Assembly: GCF_000383875.1 (NCBI RefSeq)
Contig: NZ_KB912879.1
Location: 290,084-354,083 of the forward strand
Length of the DNA: 64,000 nt
Direction: 5' to 3'
From: Caldibacillus debilis DSM 16016
GTDB taxonomy: Bacteria > Bacillota > Bacilli > Bacillales > Caldibacillaceae
How positions within the stretch are numbered: position 1 is the stretch's first letter; the number at the start of each line of letters is the position of its first letter. The notes under the pieces were generated by a model. That model had not been told where the DNA came from, did no database searches, and saw only the letters and a list, made by a program, of their open reading frames with translations. Below, in pieces: positions 33,937-43,234 of this stretch. The position numbers and the translations under genes were made by a program.

Positions 33937-34191
33937 TCATCATCCTGCAAGTTTCAGTTTTTGACATTCTGGCATCTTGCACTGCCGGATCGCCGGTTCC
34001 GTTGCCGCGGACCGGAGGCGTTCCTTGGCCCGGCGGATCCCCCGCACCGGTTGCCGGTTTTCCTGCCGGGCTCTGCGTCCCAATCCTGTCCCCGCTCCCC
34101 GACCAAGCAGCGGAACGGCTTGATTTATTCCCCCGCTTCCACGGATAATAGAATACAAGAGCAAAACAAAACATTAGAAAGGGATCAGCCA
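33937..34191. other. Divergent promoter region
   Basis: GC-rich spacer between the AbrB-family gene (minus) and the HAD gene (plus). Only its last 80 bases are AT-rich enough to suggest a promoter. No gene is seen. Confidence 0.4.
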
Positions 34192-34860
34192 ATGGAGATT
34201 CGCTTTTCAAAACCCGATGCCATGATCTTCGACATCGACGGAACGCTTTTTAAGACGGAATCGGTTCTCGAACGGGCCTATTACAAAACCTTCGCCTATT
34301 TACAAGAAAACGGCCTGTATCGCAAGCAAGTCCCGCCGATTGAAAAATTTTACGGCACCCTCGGAAAATTGCTGGATGAAATTTGGGCGGAAGTCTTGCC
34401 CGGCGAAACGGAGGCCGTGCGACAAATCGCCTCGGAAAAATTGCATGAATACGAATTGGAAGGGCTTCTTCAAGGAAAGGGCGAACTTTACGGCGGCGTT
34501 GCCGAAACATTGAAGGCTTTGCATCAGCAAGGCATCCGGCTGTTCGTCGCAAGCAACGGGCTGGAAGAATACGTGAAGGAAGTCGTGCGTTCCTGCGGCA
34601 TCGCCCCGTATTTTCAAAAAGTGTACAGCGCCGGAGAATACAAAACCCCGTCCAAGGTCCGCCTGGTGGAAATGATCATGGAAGAAAACCGTTTGAAGAA
34701 TGCGTGGATGATCGGGGACCGCTCCTCGGACGTGGAAGCCGGAAAAGCCAACGGCCTGGTCGTCATCGGCTGCGACTATGCCGATTTCAAATCGGACGGG
34801 GAGCTGGACCATGCCGATGCGGTGATTACCGATTTCCGCCAATTATTGACGTTGTTTTGA
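34192..34860 (+). CDS. HAD-superfamily phosphatase (Gph-like)
   Basis: A 222-residue HAD hydrolase with a helical cap, resembling phosphoglycolate phosphatase and related enzymes. Motif I is MIFDIDGTLFKTE (Asp14, Asp16), motif II LFVASNG near 121, and motif III/IV KTPSKVRLVEMI and MIGDRSSDVEAGKANGL near 178. ATG 34192 is 7 bases after AAAGGGA; the open frame extends upstream without a ribosome site. It stands alone, divergent from the AbrB-family gene and convergent with the MFS gene. The substrate cannot be read from the sequence. Confidence 0.85.
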   Translation: MEIRFSKPDAMIFDIDGTLFKTESVLERAYYKTFAYLQENGLYRKQVPPIEKFYGTLGKLLDEIWAEVLPGETEAVRQIASEKLHEYELEGLLQGKGELYGGVAETLKALHQQGIRLFVASNGLEEYVKEVVRSCGIAPYFQKVYSAGEYKTPSKVRLVEMIMEENRLKNAWMIGDRSSDVEAGKANGLVVIGCDYADFKSDGELDHADAVITDFRQLLTLF

Positions 34861-35226
34861 GACCGGCGGAAAAATCCGGCGGTTACTCTATCCACACGTT
34901 TAAATGCCTTCACCGGCGCGGGCGGAACGGAGAAAAATTCAGCAGTTGCTATGCTCATTTTTTTACAAACCAGTGAGGGAATTTTGTCCGAAGGTCCTCC
35001 CGTTTCCATCCCGAGCCCAGCCGGATGTCCTTCCACCTTTTTTCCGCAGCTTCGAACATCATGGAAAGATCCTTCCCTTCCCTCCTCCCCCGCGGAGAAG
35101 GCGGGTCTTGCCACCGGGGACGGCCGCCCCTGCCTTGCCAAAGGGGAATCGGCCGCAAGCGGCGCACCCTATCCGAAAAACGGCGGGGGATCTTCCGGCC
35201 GAACGGGATCCCGAAACATTCCCCCC
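34861..35226. other. Convergent intergenic region, possible 34-residue minus-strand ORF
   Basis: Between the HAD gene (plus) and the MFS gene (minus). The only item of note is a minus-strand frame at about 35059-34955, which starts ATGATG after GGAAGG. It reads MMFEAAEKRWKDIRLGSGWK and then REDLRTKFPHWFVKK before its stop. It is basic and protein-like but unrecognised, and it could be chance. Confidence 0.3.
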
Positions 35227-36456
35227 TTATTTTTCCTGCGCGTAAAACTGTTTGACCGCCTCGTCGTCGGGCAAGGCAAGGGCCAGCGTGCCGACGGCCG
35301 GCAAAAAACTGCAGAGGATCATGACGGTGCGGATGCTCGTAAAATCCGCCAAACTTCCCAAAAGCACCGAACCGATCGCCCCCATGCCGAAGGCCAAGCC
35401 GACGATCAGCCCCGAAGCCACGCCGACTTGATTCGGGATCAATTCCTGGGCGTAAACGACGGCGACGCTGAAACTGGACATGATAATAAAACCGGTCGCG
35501 GCGAAAAACGGAATGACGAGGGAAAGGGGCAGATAGGGCAGCAGCACGGCGAAAGGTGCGGCCCCCAGCATGGAAAAGGCAAGGATATTTTTGCGCCCGA
35601 ACCGGTCCGCCAACGGGCCGCCGAAGAATGTCCCGAGCACCCCGGAAATCATGAACACGAGCAGATAGACCTGGGCTTCCTTCACCGTCAACCCGTAATC
35701 GTGGATCAAATAAAATTGGTAAAAGTTCGATATCCCCGCATGATACCAGGAACGGGCGAAGACAAACAAGACGAGCAGGATGAGGGCGGCCTTCACTTTT
35801 TTCTCCAATCGGAAGTTTTTCGTTTTCCCCTTTTCCCCGGTCTTTTTGGCCGGCGGCATCTGCCGCAGCCGCAATTGATACCATTTGGAGACATGGAAAA
35901 GAACGGCCATCCCGAGGCAGGTAAGCAGGGTAAACAAAAGGGCGGCCCTTTGTCCGAAGGGAACGAACAGATAATAGGTAAACAACGGGAACAGGGCCTG
36001 TCCCAAGTTTCCCCCGACCTGGTAAATGGATTGGGACAGGCCGCGCCTGCTTCCCGCGGCCATATAGGCGACCCGGGAACCTTCCGGATGGAACAGGGCC
36101 GAACCCAGGCCGATCAATAAGACCGCCAATAAAAGAAGGGCATAATTTTGCGCCAGGGCAAGCCCCGCCAATCCGGCCGTGCTCATGAGCATTCCGGTCG
36201 GCAGGAAAAACGGGGCCGGCCGTTTGTCGGCGATGTATCCGAATACCGGCTGCATGACCGACGAAGTCATGTTCAGCATAAAAGTCATCAAACCGATTTG
36301 AAAATAGGAAAGATGCAACGTATCTTGCAAAATCGGAAAAAGTGCCGGGACGACCGACTGGGCGGTATCATTGATCAAGTGTCCGGCACTTATCGCAAAC
36401 AATATACCGTAAACCGTATTCAACGGCACGGAAGTTTCCCGCAAAGGATTTGCCAT
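35227..36456 (-). CDS. MFS transporter, Fsr (fosmidomycin resistance) type
   Basis: A 409-residue major-facilitator exporter with 12 hydrophobic segments. The N-terminal pattern SAGHLINDTAQSVVPALFPILQDTLHLSYFQIGLMTFMLNMTSSVMQPVFGYIADKRP and GLGSALFHPEGSRVAYMAAGSRRGLSQSIYQVGGNLGQALFPL are characteristic of the Fsr family, which exports fosmidomycin and possibly other small molecules. A basic central loop (about 195-220) joins the two halves. ATG 36456 follows GGAAGG-type bases. It is monocistronic. Drug resistance is the family's known activity; the natural substrate here is unknown. Confidence 0.88.
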   Translation of the reverse strand: MANPLRETSVPLNTVYGILFAISAGHLINDTAQSVVPALFPILQDTLHLSYFQIGLMTFMLNMTSSVMQPVFGYIADKRPAPFFLPTGMLMSTAGLAGLALAQNYALLLLAVLLIGLGSALFHPEGSRVAYMAAGSRRGLSQSIYQVGGNLGQALFPLFTYYLFVPFGQRAALLFTLLTCLGMAVLFHVSKWYQLRLRQMPPAKKTGEKGKTKNFRLEKKVKAALILLVLFVFARSWYHAGISNFYQFYLIHDYGLTVKEAQVYLLVFMISGVLGTFFGGPLADRFGRKNILAFSMLGAAPFAVLLPYLPLSLVIPFFAATGFIIMSSFSVAVVYAQELIPNQVGVASGLIVGLAFGMGAIGSVLLGSLADFTSIRTVMILCSFLPAVGTLALALPDDEAVKQFYAQEK

Positions 36457-36927
36457 GATGAACCTTCCTTCCGATCTTCACATCAACTACATCTTATCAT
36501 AAAATTCGCAAAATGAACCCAAAAAAGTTTTGTAAGCCGTTTCAGGGGGCGGCCCCGCTGTTTTTTCCGCCAAACGCCGTTCCGGGAAAACCTTGCGCTT
36601 TCCGGCAATGACCGGTCCGGGAAAAAGCCCCGGGCTTGTCCGCACACCGGGGCTGACCGCAATCACCGGTTCCGGTAAAGATCCGCTTATTTGCAACCAC
36701 CGATGCCGGGAAGGAATGCGCGATTTAGTCATTTCCGATACCGGAAAAGGCCGACTAGGGCCGCACCGAAAAATGCCGGGGCGCAACACTTCCATGCCCG
36801 GCATGGACGAAGTTGCCCAAGCCCAAGAAATCTTGGCGACGATGGCGCAACGCCTCTATGTCCGGCATGGACCCGCAGATGCCTTGGCGGAAAGCGGCGG
36901 GTTGAAGTCCCGGACATCTTTTTTCGC
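36457..36927. repeat. Gene-free CCGG-rich stretch with short direct repeats
   Basis: No gene is recognised. Near-identical stretches starting GCAATGACCGGTCCGGGAAA (36605) recur at 36659 and, more degraded, at 36693. A second family, GCGCAAC followed by CATGCCCGGCATGGAC, occurs at 36781 and 36845, 64 bases apart. Open frames here are chance results of the GC-rich composition. Confidence 0.5.
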
Positions 36928-36957
36928 CGATAAAAAACCCGCCGGGTGTCCCGGCAG
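36925..36957 (-). terminator. Minus-strand terminator after the app-type operon
   Basis: In the minus direction GCCGGGACACCCGGC is followed by GGGTTTTTTATCGG (about 36955 to 36928). It is the first good terminator after the appC-type stop at 37257. Confidence 0.6.
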
Positions 36958-37235
36958 GTATTCCGACTGCCATATTCGCACCTTCCGGATCAGTTGGTCA
37001 AAATCGACTTCCTTGCCCCGGCAGGTAATCCGTCTGCCATTTTCTCCTTCCCATGGCAAGAAAGGCGGTCCCCAAACCGCCGTTCCGGCGGTTGTCTCCC
37101 CCGCTCCTTCCAAGCATCACATCCTGCCTCGCATGGCGCTTGAAAGAGCAACCCTTCCCTTTTTGCCGCACCGGGTAATGTATTTGCATCCGGCTTCGCA
37201 TGGCGCTTGAAGAGGGGAACGAAGGTTCCCCTTTC
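36950..37235. repeat. Pairs of direct repeats 67 bp apart, and hairpins
   Basis: CCCGGCAGGTA(A/T)TCCG followed by CTGCCAT occurs at 36950 and 37017; TCGCATGGCGCTTGAA occurs exactly at 37129 and 37196. Both pairs are 67 bases apart. Two hairpins are also present: AACCGCCgttccGGCGGTT (37075-37094) and AGGGGAACgaaGGTTCCCCT (about 37212-37231), the latter right behind the appC-type gene. No coding sequence is seen. Confidence 0.55.
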
Positions 37236-37256
37236 CGCCCTCGCACGAGGCAGGAC

Positions 37257-38180
37257 TCACATCCTTTTGCTGCTTTTCGGATCGAAGGCGTCGCGCAGGC
37301 CGTCGCCGATGAAATTGATGCTCAGCACGGTGAGGAAGATCGCCAGCCCGGGCGGAATCCAGGCCTCGGGATGAAACGCCAGGATCCGGTAACTTCTCGC
37401 CTCCTGGATCATATTTCCCCAGGTCGGCGTCGGCTGCGGGATCCCGAATCCGATGAAACTCAAGCCGGATTCGACAATGATGTAAGTCGCCACCATCAGC
37501 GTCGCATTCACGATGATCGGGCCGATCGCGTTCGGAATCAAATGTTTAAAAATGATGCGGAAACTCCCCGCACCGATCGCCTTTGCGCCCAATACGAATT
37601 CCTGCTCCCTCAGGGACAAAAACGTGCCGCGGACGATCCGGGCCAGACTCGGCCAGGACGTGAGGGCGATAATGGAAACGAAGATGCCGATCGTCACTTT
37701 CTCCAGGAGGGCGACGACGGTCAGCACCAAGACCAAAAAGGGCAGCATCAAAACCAAGTCCGCGAGGCGCAGGATGATATTTTCCACAATCCCCCCGTAA
37801 TAGCCCGCGACGGCCCCCAGGGTCACACCGATCAGGAGGGTGAAAAACATGGCGCTGAAACCGACGGTCAAAGACACCCTTCCCCCGTACAACAGCCGGG
37901 ACAGGTTATCCCTGCCGGAACTGTCCGTTCCGAGGGGATGGTCTTTGGAAGGCGGATGTTCGACCATCGCCATATTCGGCTCCGTAGGATCCTGATCGGT
38001 CAAAAGGGGCGCGCAAAGGACGGCCAATACGATGAACAGCAAAATAAAAACCGATAGGACGGCCAGCTTGTTTTTCATGAACCGGCGCATGGCCATTTGC
38101 CAAGGGCTCGTCCCTTTTTTGATCTTTCCTTTTTCCTTTAATGTCATCTCCGGCCGTACCGGTTCGGGACTCATCGTCAT
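37257..38180 (-). CDS. appC: Oligopeptide ABC permease (OppC/AppC)
   Basis: A 307-residue inner-membrane permease of the peptide/nickel family. It has an N-terminal cytoplasmic tail and membrane segment (KNKLAVLSVFILLFIVLAVLCAPLL), the OppC-type HPLGTDSSGRDNLSRLLYGGRVSL, and the ATPase-contact loop with LREQEFVLGAKAIGAGSFRIIFKHLIPNAIGPI. ATG 38180 is preferred, 8 bases after GAGGTG; GTG 38189 overlaps that site. It forms the channel with the appB-type product. It is the last gene of an operon in the order appD-appF-appA-appB-appC, as in Bacillus subtilis. Confidence 0.9.
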   Translation of the reverse strand: MTMSPEPVRPEMTLKEKGKIKKGTSPWQMAMRRFMKNKLAVLSVFILLFIVLAVLCAPLLTDQDPTEPNMAMVEHPPSKDHPLGTDSSGRDNLSRLLYGGRVSLTVGFSAMFFTLLIGVTLGAVAGYYGGIVENIILRLADLVLMLPFLVLVLTVVALLEKVTIGIFVSIIALTSWPSLARIVRGTFLSLREQEFVLGAKAIGAGSFRIIFKHLIPNAIGPIIVNATLMVATYIIVESGLSFIGFGIPQPTPTWGNMIQEARSYRILAFHPEAWIPPGLAIFLTVLSINFIGDGLRDAFDPKSSKRM

Positions 38181-38192
38181 TTGCCGCACACC

Positions 38193-39161
38193 TCACTCAT
38201 ATCGGATTCGCGGGTCGACAATGGCATAGAAGATGTCGGCCAGCAAATTCCCCAGCAGGATAAAAAAACCCAGCAACAAATTGATGGCCATGATCGTCGG
38301 ATAGTCGCGGTTTCCGATCGCCTGCAAAAACAGCATCCCCAGACCGGGATATTGGAAAACGCCCTCCGTTATTACCGCTCCGCTGAGGATCGTGCCCAGT
38401 TCAAAACCGAGCAGGGTGATAATCGGAATCAACGCATTCCTTAACGTATGTTTGTACAAAACCGTGCGTTCCGACATCCCCTTCGCCCTGGCCGTCCGTA
38501 TATAATCGCTGGTCAACACGTCCAGAACCTCCGACCGCATATATCTCATATAGGCTGCGGTCCCCGACAGCCCCAAGGTGATTCCCGGCAGAACGAGATG
38601 GTGCAACCGGTCAAAGAACAGTTCGAAACCGGACAGGCCCGGCTCGCTGACGGAGCCTTGGGAAGGAAACCAGCCGAGGGCGATGGAAAAAATGTAAATG
38701 GCGATCAGCCCGAAAAAGAAGTTGGGAATGGCCAGACCGAAAAAGCTGAAGGCCGTCGCCCCGTAATCGAGAAGCGAATAAGGCTTTCTCGCCGAGTACA
38801 TCCCGATCGGTATGGAGATGATAATGGTAATAAACAAGGAAAACACGCCCAACTGGATGGTGTTGGTGATGCGGCTGGCGATTAAATCGGTGACTTCCCT
38901 TCCTTTGTAGACGATCGATTCGCCGAAATCCCCCTGCAAAACTTGGGACAGCCAGCGCCAATATTGGACCGGGACCGGATCGTTCAAACCGAGGGCTTCC
39001 CGCTGTTTTTCGTAAACTTCCGGATCGATTTTCGGATCCATCAGACGGGCCGTAAAGGGATCCCCCGGAGCCGCCCGGACCAATGCGAACACGATCACCG
39101 TCAATATGAAAAGCATCGGGATAAAAACAAGGAGCCTGCGGATAATATATTTGTACATCAT
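38193..39161 (-). CDS. appB: Oligopeptide ABC permease (OppB/AppB)
   Basis: A 322-residue permease with six membrane segments: YIIRRLLVFIPMLFILTVIVFALVRAAPGDP at the N-terminus, the large external loop usual for OppB, and the EAA-type loop LTSDYIRTARAKGMSERTVLYKHTLRNALIPIITLLG near 215. ATG 39161 (or the adjacent 39158) follows GGGGGTGG. It is separated from the binding-protein gene upstream by 243 bases that include a stable hairpin (39356-39387), so permease expression may be lower than that of the binding protein. Confidence 0.9.
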   Translation of the reverse strand: MMYKYIIRRLLVFIPMLFILTVIVFALVRAAPGDPFTARLMDPKIDPEVYEKQREALGLNDPVPVQYWRWLSQVLQGDFGESIVYKGREVTDLIASRITNTIQLGVFSLFITIIISIPIGMYSARKPYSLLDYGATAFSFFGLAIPNFFFGLIAIYIFSIALGWFPSQGSVSEPGLSGFELFFDRLHHLVLPGITLGLSGTAAYMRYMRSEVLDVLTSDYIRTARAKGMSERTVLYKHTLRNALIPIITLLGFELGTILSGAVITEGVFQYPGLGMLFLQAIGNRDYPTIMAINLLLGFFILLGNLLADIFYAIVDPRIRYE

Positions 39162-39355
39162 TCCACCCCCGTCTGCCTGCAATGTTCCGCAAATGGCAAA
39201 TAAACGTATGTAAAAGGACAGCCGAACCGGCGGGCTGCGGATGAAAAAATTTGCCCCCGATCAGGGAAATGCTTTTTCATCCGTGCCTTCCCGAAGCACG
39301 GCGGTTCAATGCTTTCATCGGCGGCACCCTCCCGCAATAAGCGATCTTTAAGGGA

Positions 39356-39387
39356 AAGAGCATGCGGCGCAAAAACCGCACGCTCTT
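39356..39387 (-). terminator. Intercistronic hairpin after the appA-type gene
   Basis: AAGAGCATGCGG and CCGCACGCTCTT (39356-39367 and 39376-39387) pair with one mismatch around an 8-base loop. Such hairpins behind binding-protein genes usually stabilise the upstream mRNA or partly end transcription, giving excess binding protein over permease. Confidence 0.6.
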
Positions 39388-39404
39388 CTTTTCGCCCCCT
39401 ATTC

Positions 39405-41135
39405 CTATTGATCCACCCACCATTTATGGGGATCGTTGATGAATACGTAGGGCAGCGGATCGACATTATGGAGCCGCTTATTGAAAGCGTAAATTTTGTT
39501 TTGGGCGTAGAGCAGCAATGCCGGCAGATCTTCCTGGAACTTCACTTGCCAATCGCTGTAGATTTGCTTCCGGTAGTCCTGTTCAAAAGCTTCCGGCGGT
39601 TTCAAGGCATCCTTCAACAGCTGATCGGCTTCCGGATTGTTCCAGCGGCCGAAGTTATACGCCGCCCTCGCCGACCAGAGACCGGTCGGATCGGGATCCG
39701 TGCTTGACAGGCTCCAGCCCAGCAGATAAAGGTCCCAATCTTCGTCCGCGTTCGTTAACGCATCGACATAGGCGGACATTTCCATCGGCTGTTTCAAATC
39801 GATGTTGATGCCGACTTTCTCCAGATCCTTTTCGATAATCGGCGCGGATCTTTCACGAATTTGGTTTCCCGACGGATAATGGAGGGAAAGCACCCATTTG
39901 TTTCCGTTCGGATCTTCCCTGAATCCGTCGCCGTCCACATCCTTATATCCGGCTTCGTCCAACAGTTGTTTTGCCTTTTCCGGATCATAGGGATATTGGT
40001 TCGGTTTTTCCCCGTCATAGGCAAAGAATTGGGGAGCGATCGGCGAGTTGATCACCGAGCCTTTGCCGTGGAGCAGGCCGTCGATCAATCCCTGACGGTT
40101 CACCGCATAGGCGATGGCTTGGCGGACCTTTTGATCCTTCAATTTTTCGTTCGGAATCCAATTATCCGGATTGATGGATTTATCCCCCGGTTTCCGGTAG
40201 TTGTGAATGAATCCCATGATTTGGTAACCGAAATCCTGCTGCTCGATGACTTTCACATGCTTCATTTCGGAGACCAATTGGAAATCGGCGGCGGGCACCC
40301 CGTTCGGATCGGCGACAAAATCAATTTCCTTGTTCTTCAAAGCGCCGAGGATGACCGACTGATCCATGACCTTCCAGACAATTTTGTCCAGGTACGGCTC
40401 CCCTTGCCAGTAATCCGGATTCTTCTCCAATACATATTGTTCGCCTTCCACCATTTCGGTGAATTTGAACGGCCCGGTGCCGATGACCTTTCCGGGTTCC
40501 TTGGATTCGGGGGCCGAAGGCATCTTATCGATCGGGATATCTTTAAACACATGTTCCGGGATGATCGGGAAGCTGGCGTCCGACAACGCGATGACGTTCG
40601 GTTCGGAGAAGCGGAATTTCACGGTGTGGTCGTCGATTTTTTCCACGCCTTTGAATTCTTTCGTTTTGCCGGTGCTGAACTCCTCGTAGCCGAGCAGTCT
40701 TTCCACGTAATCCGTCCTCACGCCGCCGGCTTCCACATACCCGGGGCTGGAAATCATCTTATAGGTAAACACGACATCGTCGGCGGTAAACGGTTCGCCG
40801 TCATGCCACTTTACATTTTCCTGCAGATGGAAAGTCAGCTCCGTATGATCCGCATTGAACTCCCAATCTTTCGCCAGGTTGGGGATGAATTCCAGCTTGT
40901 TATTTTGCGAAACAAGCCCCTCATGGGTAAAATCGAGAATGTTCGCTTCATAGGCCTCCTGGTAAAAGATCGGATTAAATTGCCCGGTCGGCGCGGTATC
41001 CATGGCGCCGGTCAGCGTGCCGCCCTTTTGCGGCTCGGTGTTTTTGTTTTCGGAGGAAGATTCTTCATCTCCCCCGCATGCCGCCAGGATGCTTAGCGCG
41101 AAAACCACAACCAACAACAACCATCGTTTTTTCAT
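39405..41135 (-). CDS. appA: Oligopeptide-binding lipoprotein (OppA/AppA family)
   Basis: A 576-residue solute-binding protein of family 5 (SBP_bac_5). The signal ends in ILAAC (Cys20). The family signature is FHLQENVKWHDGEPFTADDVVFTYK near 108, and PEKAKQLLDEAGYKDVDGDGFREDPNG occurs in the second domain. ATG 41135 is the start used here: MKKRW and a hydrophobic stretch begin there, with GGGGTGG 11 bases upstream. The open frame runs further upstream without a signal. It binds peptides outside the membrane and delivers them to AppB-AppC. The specificity (length of peptide) cannot be read from sequence. Confidence 0.9.
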   Translation of the reverse strand: MKKRWLLLVVVFALSILAACGGDEESSSENKNTEPQKGGTLTGAMDTAPTGQFNPIFYQEAYEANILDFTHEGLVSQNNKLEFIPNLAKDWEFNADHTELTFHLQENVKWHDGEPFTADDVVFTYKMISSPGYVEAGGVRTDYVERLLGYEEFSTGKTKEFKGVEKIDDHTVKFRFSEPNVIALSDASFPIIPEHVFKDIPIDKMPSAPESKEPGKVIGTGPFKFTEMVEGEQYVLEKNPDYWQGEPYLDKIVWKVMDQSVILGALKNKEIDFVADPNGVPAADFQLVSEMKHVKVIEQQDFGYQIMGFIHNYRKPGDKSINPDNWIPNEKLKDQKVRQAIAYAVNRQGLIDGLLHGKGSVINSPIAPQFFAYDGEKPNQYPYDPEKAKQLLDEAGYKDVDGDGFREDPNGNKWVLSLHYPSGNQIRERSAPIIEKDLEKVGINIDLKQPMEMSAYVDALTNADEDWDLYLLGWSLSSTDPDPTGLWSARAAYNFGRWNNPEADQLLKDALKPPEAFEQDYRKQIYSDWQVKFQEDLPALLLYAQNKIYAFNKRLHNVDPLPYVFINDPHKWWVDQ

Positions 41136-41236
41136 TCGAGTTTTGATCCACCCCTTTTTGAATTTGTCCGTACCGCCAAAGCCCTTCGTCAAACTGTCCC
41201 GGAGAACGGATATCCCCCCTTTCCCTCCTCATGTAT

Positions 41237-42250
41237 TTATTTCTCATCATAAAGATGACAAGCCACATAATGATCATCGGCCTTCGGAAGCAGTTCCGGC
41301 CGCTCGGAAGCGCATCGGTCATGGGCAAAGGGACAGCGGGTCCGGAAGGCGCAGCCGCTCGGCGGGTTGGCGGGACTGGGCAAATCGCCCTGCAAGATGA
41401 TCTTCTCCCGCCGCTTCCGGGAATGGATGGATGGGACGGAGGAAAGCAAGGCCCGGGTATACGGATGCAGCGGGTTTTCATACAGTTCCTTTTTCGGCGC
41501 GATTTCCACAAGCCTTCCCAAATACATGACCGCGATCCGGTCGCTGATATGCTTGACGACGCTTAAGTCGTGGGCGATAAACAGGTAGGTTAAATGGAAT
41601 TCCTCTTGGAGATCCGCCATCAAATTCAACACCTGGGCCTGGATCGACACATCCAGGGCGGAAACGGGCTCATCGCAAATGACAAGCTTCGGGTTCAAGA
41701 CAAGGGCCCGGGCGATGCCGATCCTTTGCCTTTGGCCGCCGGAAAATTCATGGGGGTATTTCAAACGGTCCTCCGGATTCAACCCGACTTTTTCCAGCAT
41801 TTCGACGACCCGATCTTCCCTTTCCCTTTTCGATAAACCGGTTTGCACGATCAGCGGCTCTTCAATCAGTTCCTTCACGCTCATGCGGGAATTCAGCGAA
41901 CCGTAAGGATCTTGGAACACCATCTGCATATCCTTGCGGATCGGCCTGAGCTTGCGGTCGCTCCAATGGGAAATGTCCAATCCTTGGAATTTGATCGTTC
42001 CTTCCGTCGGTTCGAGGAGGCGCAGCAGCACCCGCCCCAATGTGGATTTTCCCGATCCCGATTCGCCGACGATGCCGAGGGTCTCCCCTTCCTTCACGGT
42101 GAACGAAACGTCATCCACCGCCTTCACATGGCCGACCGCCCGCTTGAAAATTCCGCCTTTGATCGGAAAATATTTCTTGATATGTTCCGCCTGAAGTATC
42201 CATGTCTCCTGTCCGGTATGTATCTTCTTTTCTTCCACTGCCTGCGCCAC
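41237..42250 (-). CDS. appF: Oligopeptide ABC ATPase (OppF/AppF)
   Basis: A 337-residue ATPase of the OppF class: Walker A GESGSGKSTLGR, signature FSGGQRQRIGIARAL, Walker B LVICDEPVSALDVS, and the C-terminal oligopeptide domain with PSPANPPSGCAFRTRCPFAHDRC, whose cysteines are the iron-sulfur cluster ligands found in this family. It is typically OppF-like in the extended N-terminus (YFPIKGGIFKRAVGHVKAVDDVSF). GTG 42250 is 7 bases after GGAGG. It is encoded 12 bases after the appD-type gene. Confidence 0.92.
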   Translation of the reverse strand: MAQAVEEKKIHTGQETWILQAEHIKKYFPIKGGIFKRAVGHVKAVDDVSFTVKEGETLGIVGESGSGKSTLGRVLLRLLEPTEGTIKFQGLDISHWSDRKLRPIRKDMQMVFQDPYGSLNSRMSVKELIEEPLIVQTGLSKREREDRVVEMLEKVGLNPEDRLKYPHEFSGGQRQRIGIARALVLNPKLVICDEPVSALDVSIQAQVLNLMADLQEEFHLTYLFIAHDLSVVKHISDRIAVMYLGRLVEIAPKKELYENPLHPYTRALLSSVPSIHSRKRREKIILQGDLPSPANPPSGCAFRTRCPFAHDRCASERPELLPKADDHYVACHLYDEK

Positions 42251-42262
42251 ATCATGTCCTCC

Positions 42263-43234
42263 TTATCCGTAGAGATAGCAACGGACCAGATGGCCGTTTC
42301 CGGTTTCCTGGAACCCGGGGGCCGACTGTCTGCATTTTTCCATCACGAAGGGGCAGCGGTCGGCAAAACGGCAGCCCGAAGGGTAGTTGTATGCGGGAGG
42401 GACGGTCCCTTTGATCGATCCCAGCCGTTCCACATCCTTATCCAGGCTCGGCAGGCTTTCAATCAGCCCTTTCGTATAAGGATGTTTCGGATCGTCAAAG
42501 AGCTCGTCCACATCGGCATCCTCCACAATTTGCCCGCCGTACATGACCAAAACCCGGTCGGCGTGCTCCGCCACGATTCCCAAATCGTGGGTGATCAATA
42601 AAATGGACATGTGAAATTTTTCTTTCATTTCGTCGAGCAAATTCAAAATTTGGGCCTGGATGGTGACATCCAGGGCGGTCGTCGGCTCATCGGCGATCAA
42701 TAGTTTCGGTTCGCAGGATATGGCGATGGCGATCATCGCCCTTTGCCGCATCCCGCCCGAAAGCTGGTGGGGATACTCTTTCATCGTATCCTCCGCCCGG
42801 GGAAACCCGCACATTTTTAAAATTTGCACGGCCTTCCGGTAAGCCGCCTTTCTCGGAATCTTTTTATGCTTGACGATCGTTTCCACAATCTGCTCGCCGA
42901 TGGTGTACACCGGATTCAAGGCCGTCATCGGCTCCTGAAAGATCATCGCGATCTCTTTTCCCCGGATATCCGCCATCTGTTTATTGGTTAAGGGCAGGAG
43001 GTCGCGCCCGTGAAATTCAATTTTCCCTTCCACAATTCTTCCGGGCTTATCCACCAGCTTCAAGATGGAAAGGGAAGTTATGCTCTTCCCGCACCCGGAT
43101 TCACCGACGAGGGCAACCGTCTCCCCCGGCCGGATCGAGAAGGAAATCCCGTCCACGGCCTTTGCCACTTTTTGGCCGTCCAGGAAAAAATACGTTTTTA
43201 ACTGTTCCACTTTTAATAAGACCGACTCAGCCAT
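42263..43234 (-). CDS. appD: Oligopeptide ABC ATPase (OppD/AppD)
   Basis: A 323-residue ATPase of the OppD class: Walker A GESGCGKS, FQEPMTALNPVYTIGEQ, signature LSGGMRQRAMIAIAI, Walker B LLIADEPTTALDVT, and the C-terminal YPSGCRFADRCPFVMEKC cluster region. ATG 43234 is 6 bases after GAGGTG; an upstream GTG at 43243 is inside that site. It is the first gene of the operon. The upstream region is AT-rich and carries the likely promoter. Confidence 0.92.
   Translation of the reverse strand: MAESVLLKVEQLKTYFFLDGQKVAKAVDGISFSIRPGETVALVGESGCGKSITSLSILKLVDKPGRIVEGKIEFHGRDLLPLTNKQMADIRGKEIAMIFQEPMTALNPVYTIGEQIVETIVKHKKIPRKAAYRKAVQILKMCGFPRAEDTMKEYPHQLSGGMRQRAMIAIAISCEPKLLIADEPTTALDVTIQAQILNLLDEMKEKFHMSILLITHDLGIVAEHADRVLVMYGGQIVEDADVDELFDDPKHPYTKGLIESLPSLDKDVERLGSIKGTVPPAYNYPSGCRFADRCPFVMEKCRQSAPGFQETGNGHLVRCYLYG

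Noticed and set aside
34955-35884. 309-codon minus-strand open frame
   Set aside because: Most of it is another frame of the Fsr-type MFS gene. Only its last 34 codons lie outside, and they are noted as a doubtful small ORF.
39861-41096. 411-codon plus-strand open frame
   Set aside because: Antisense to the appA-type binding protein; no ribosome site and no recognisable protein features.
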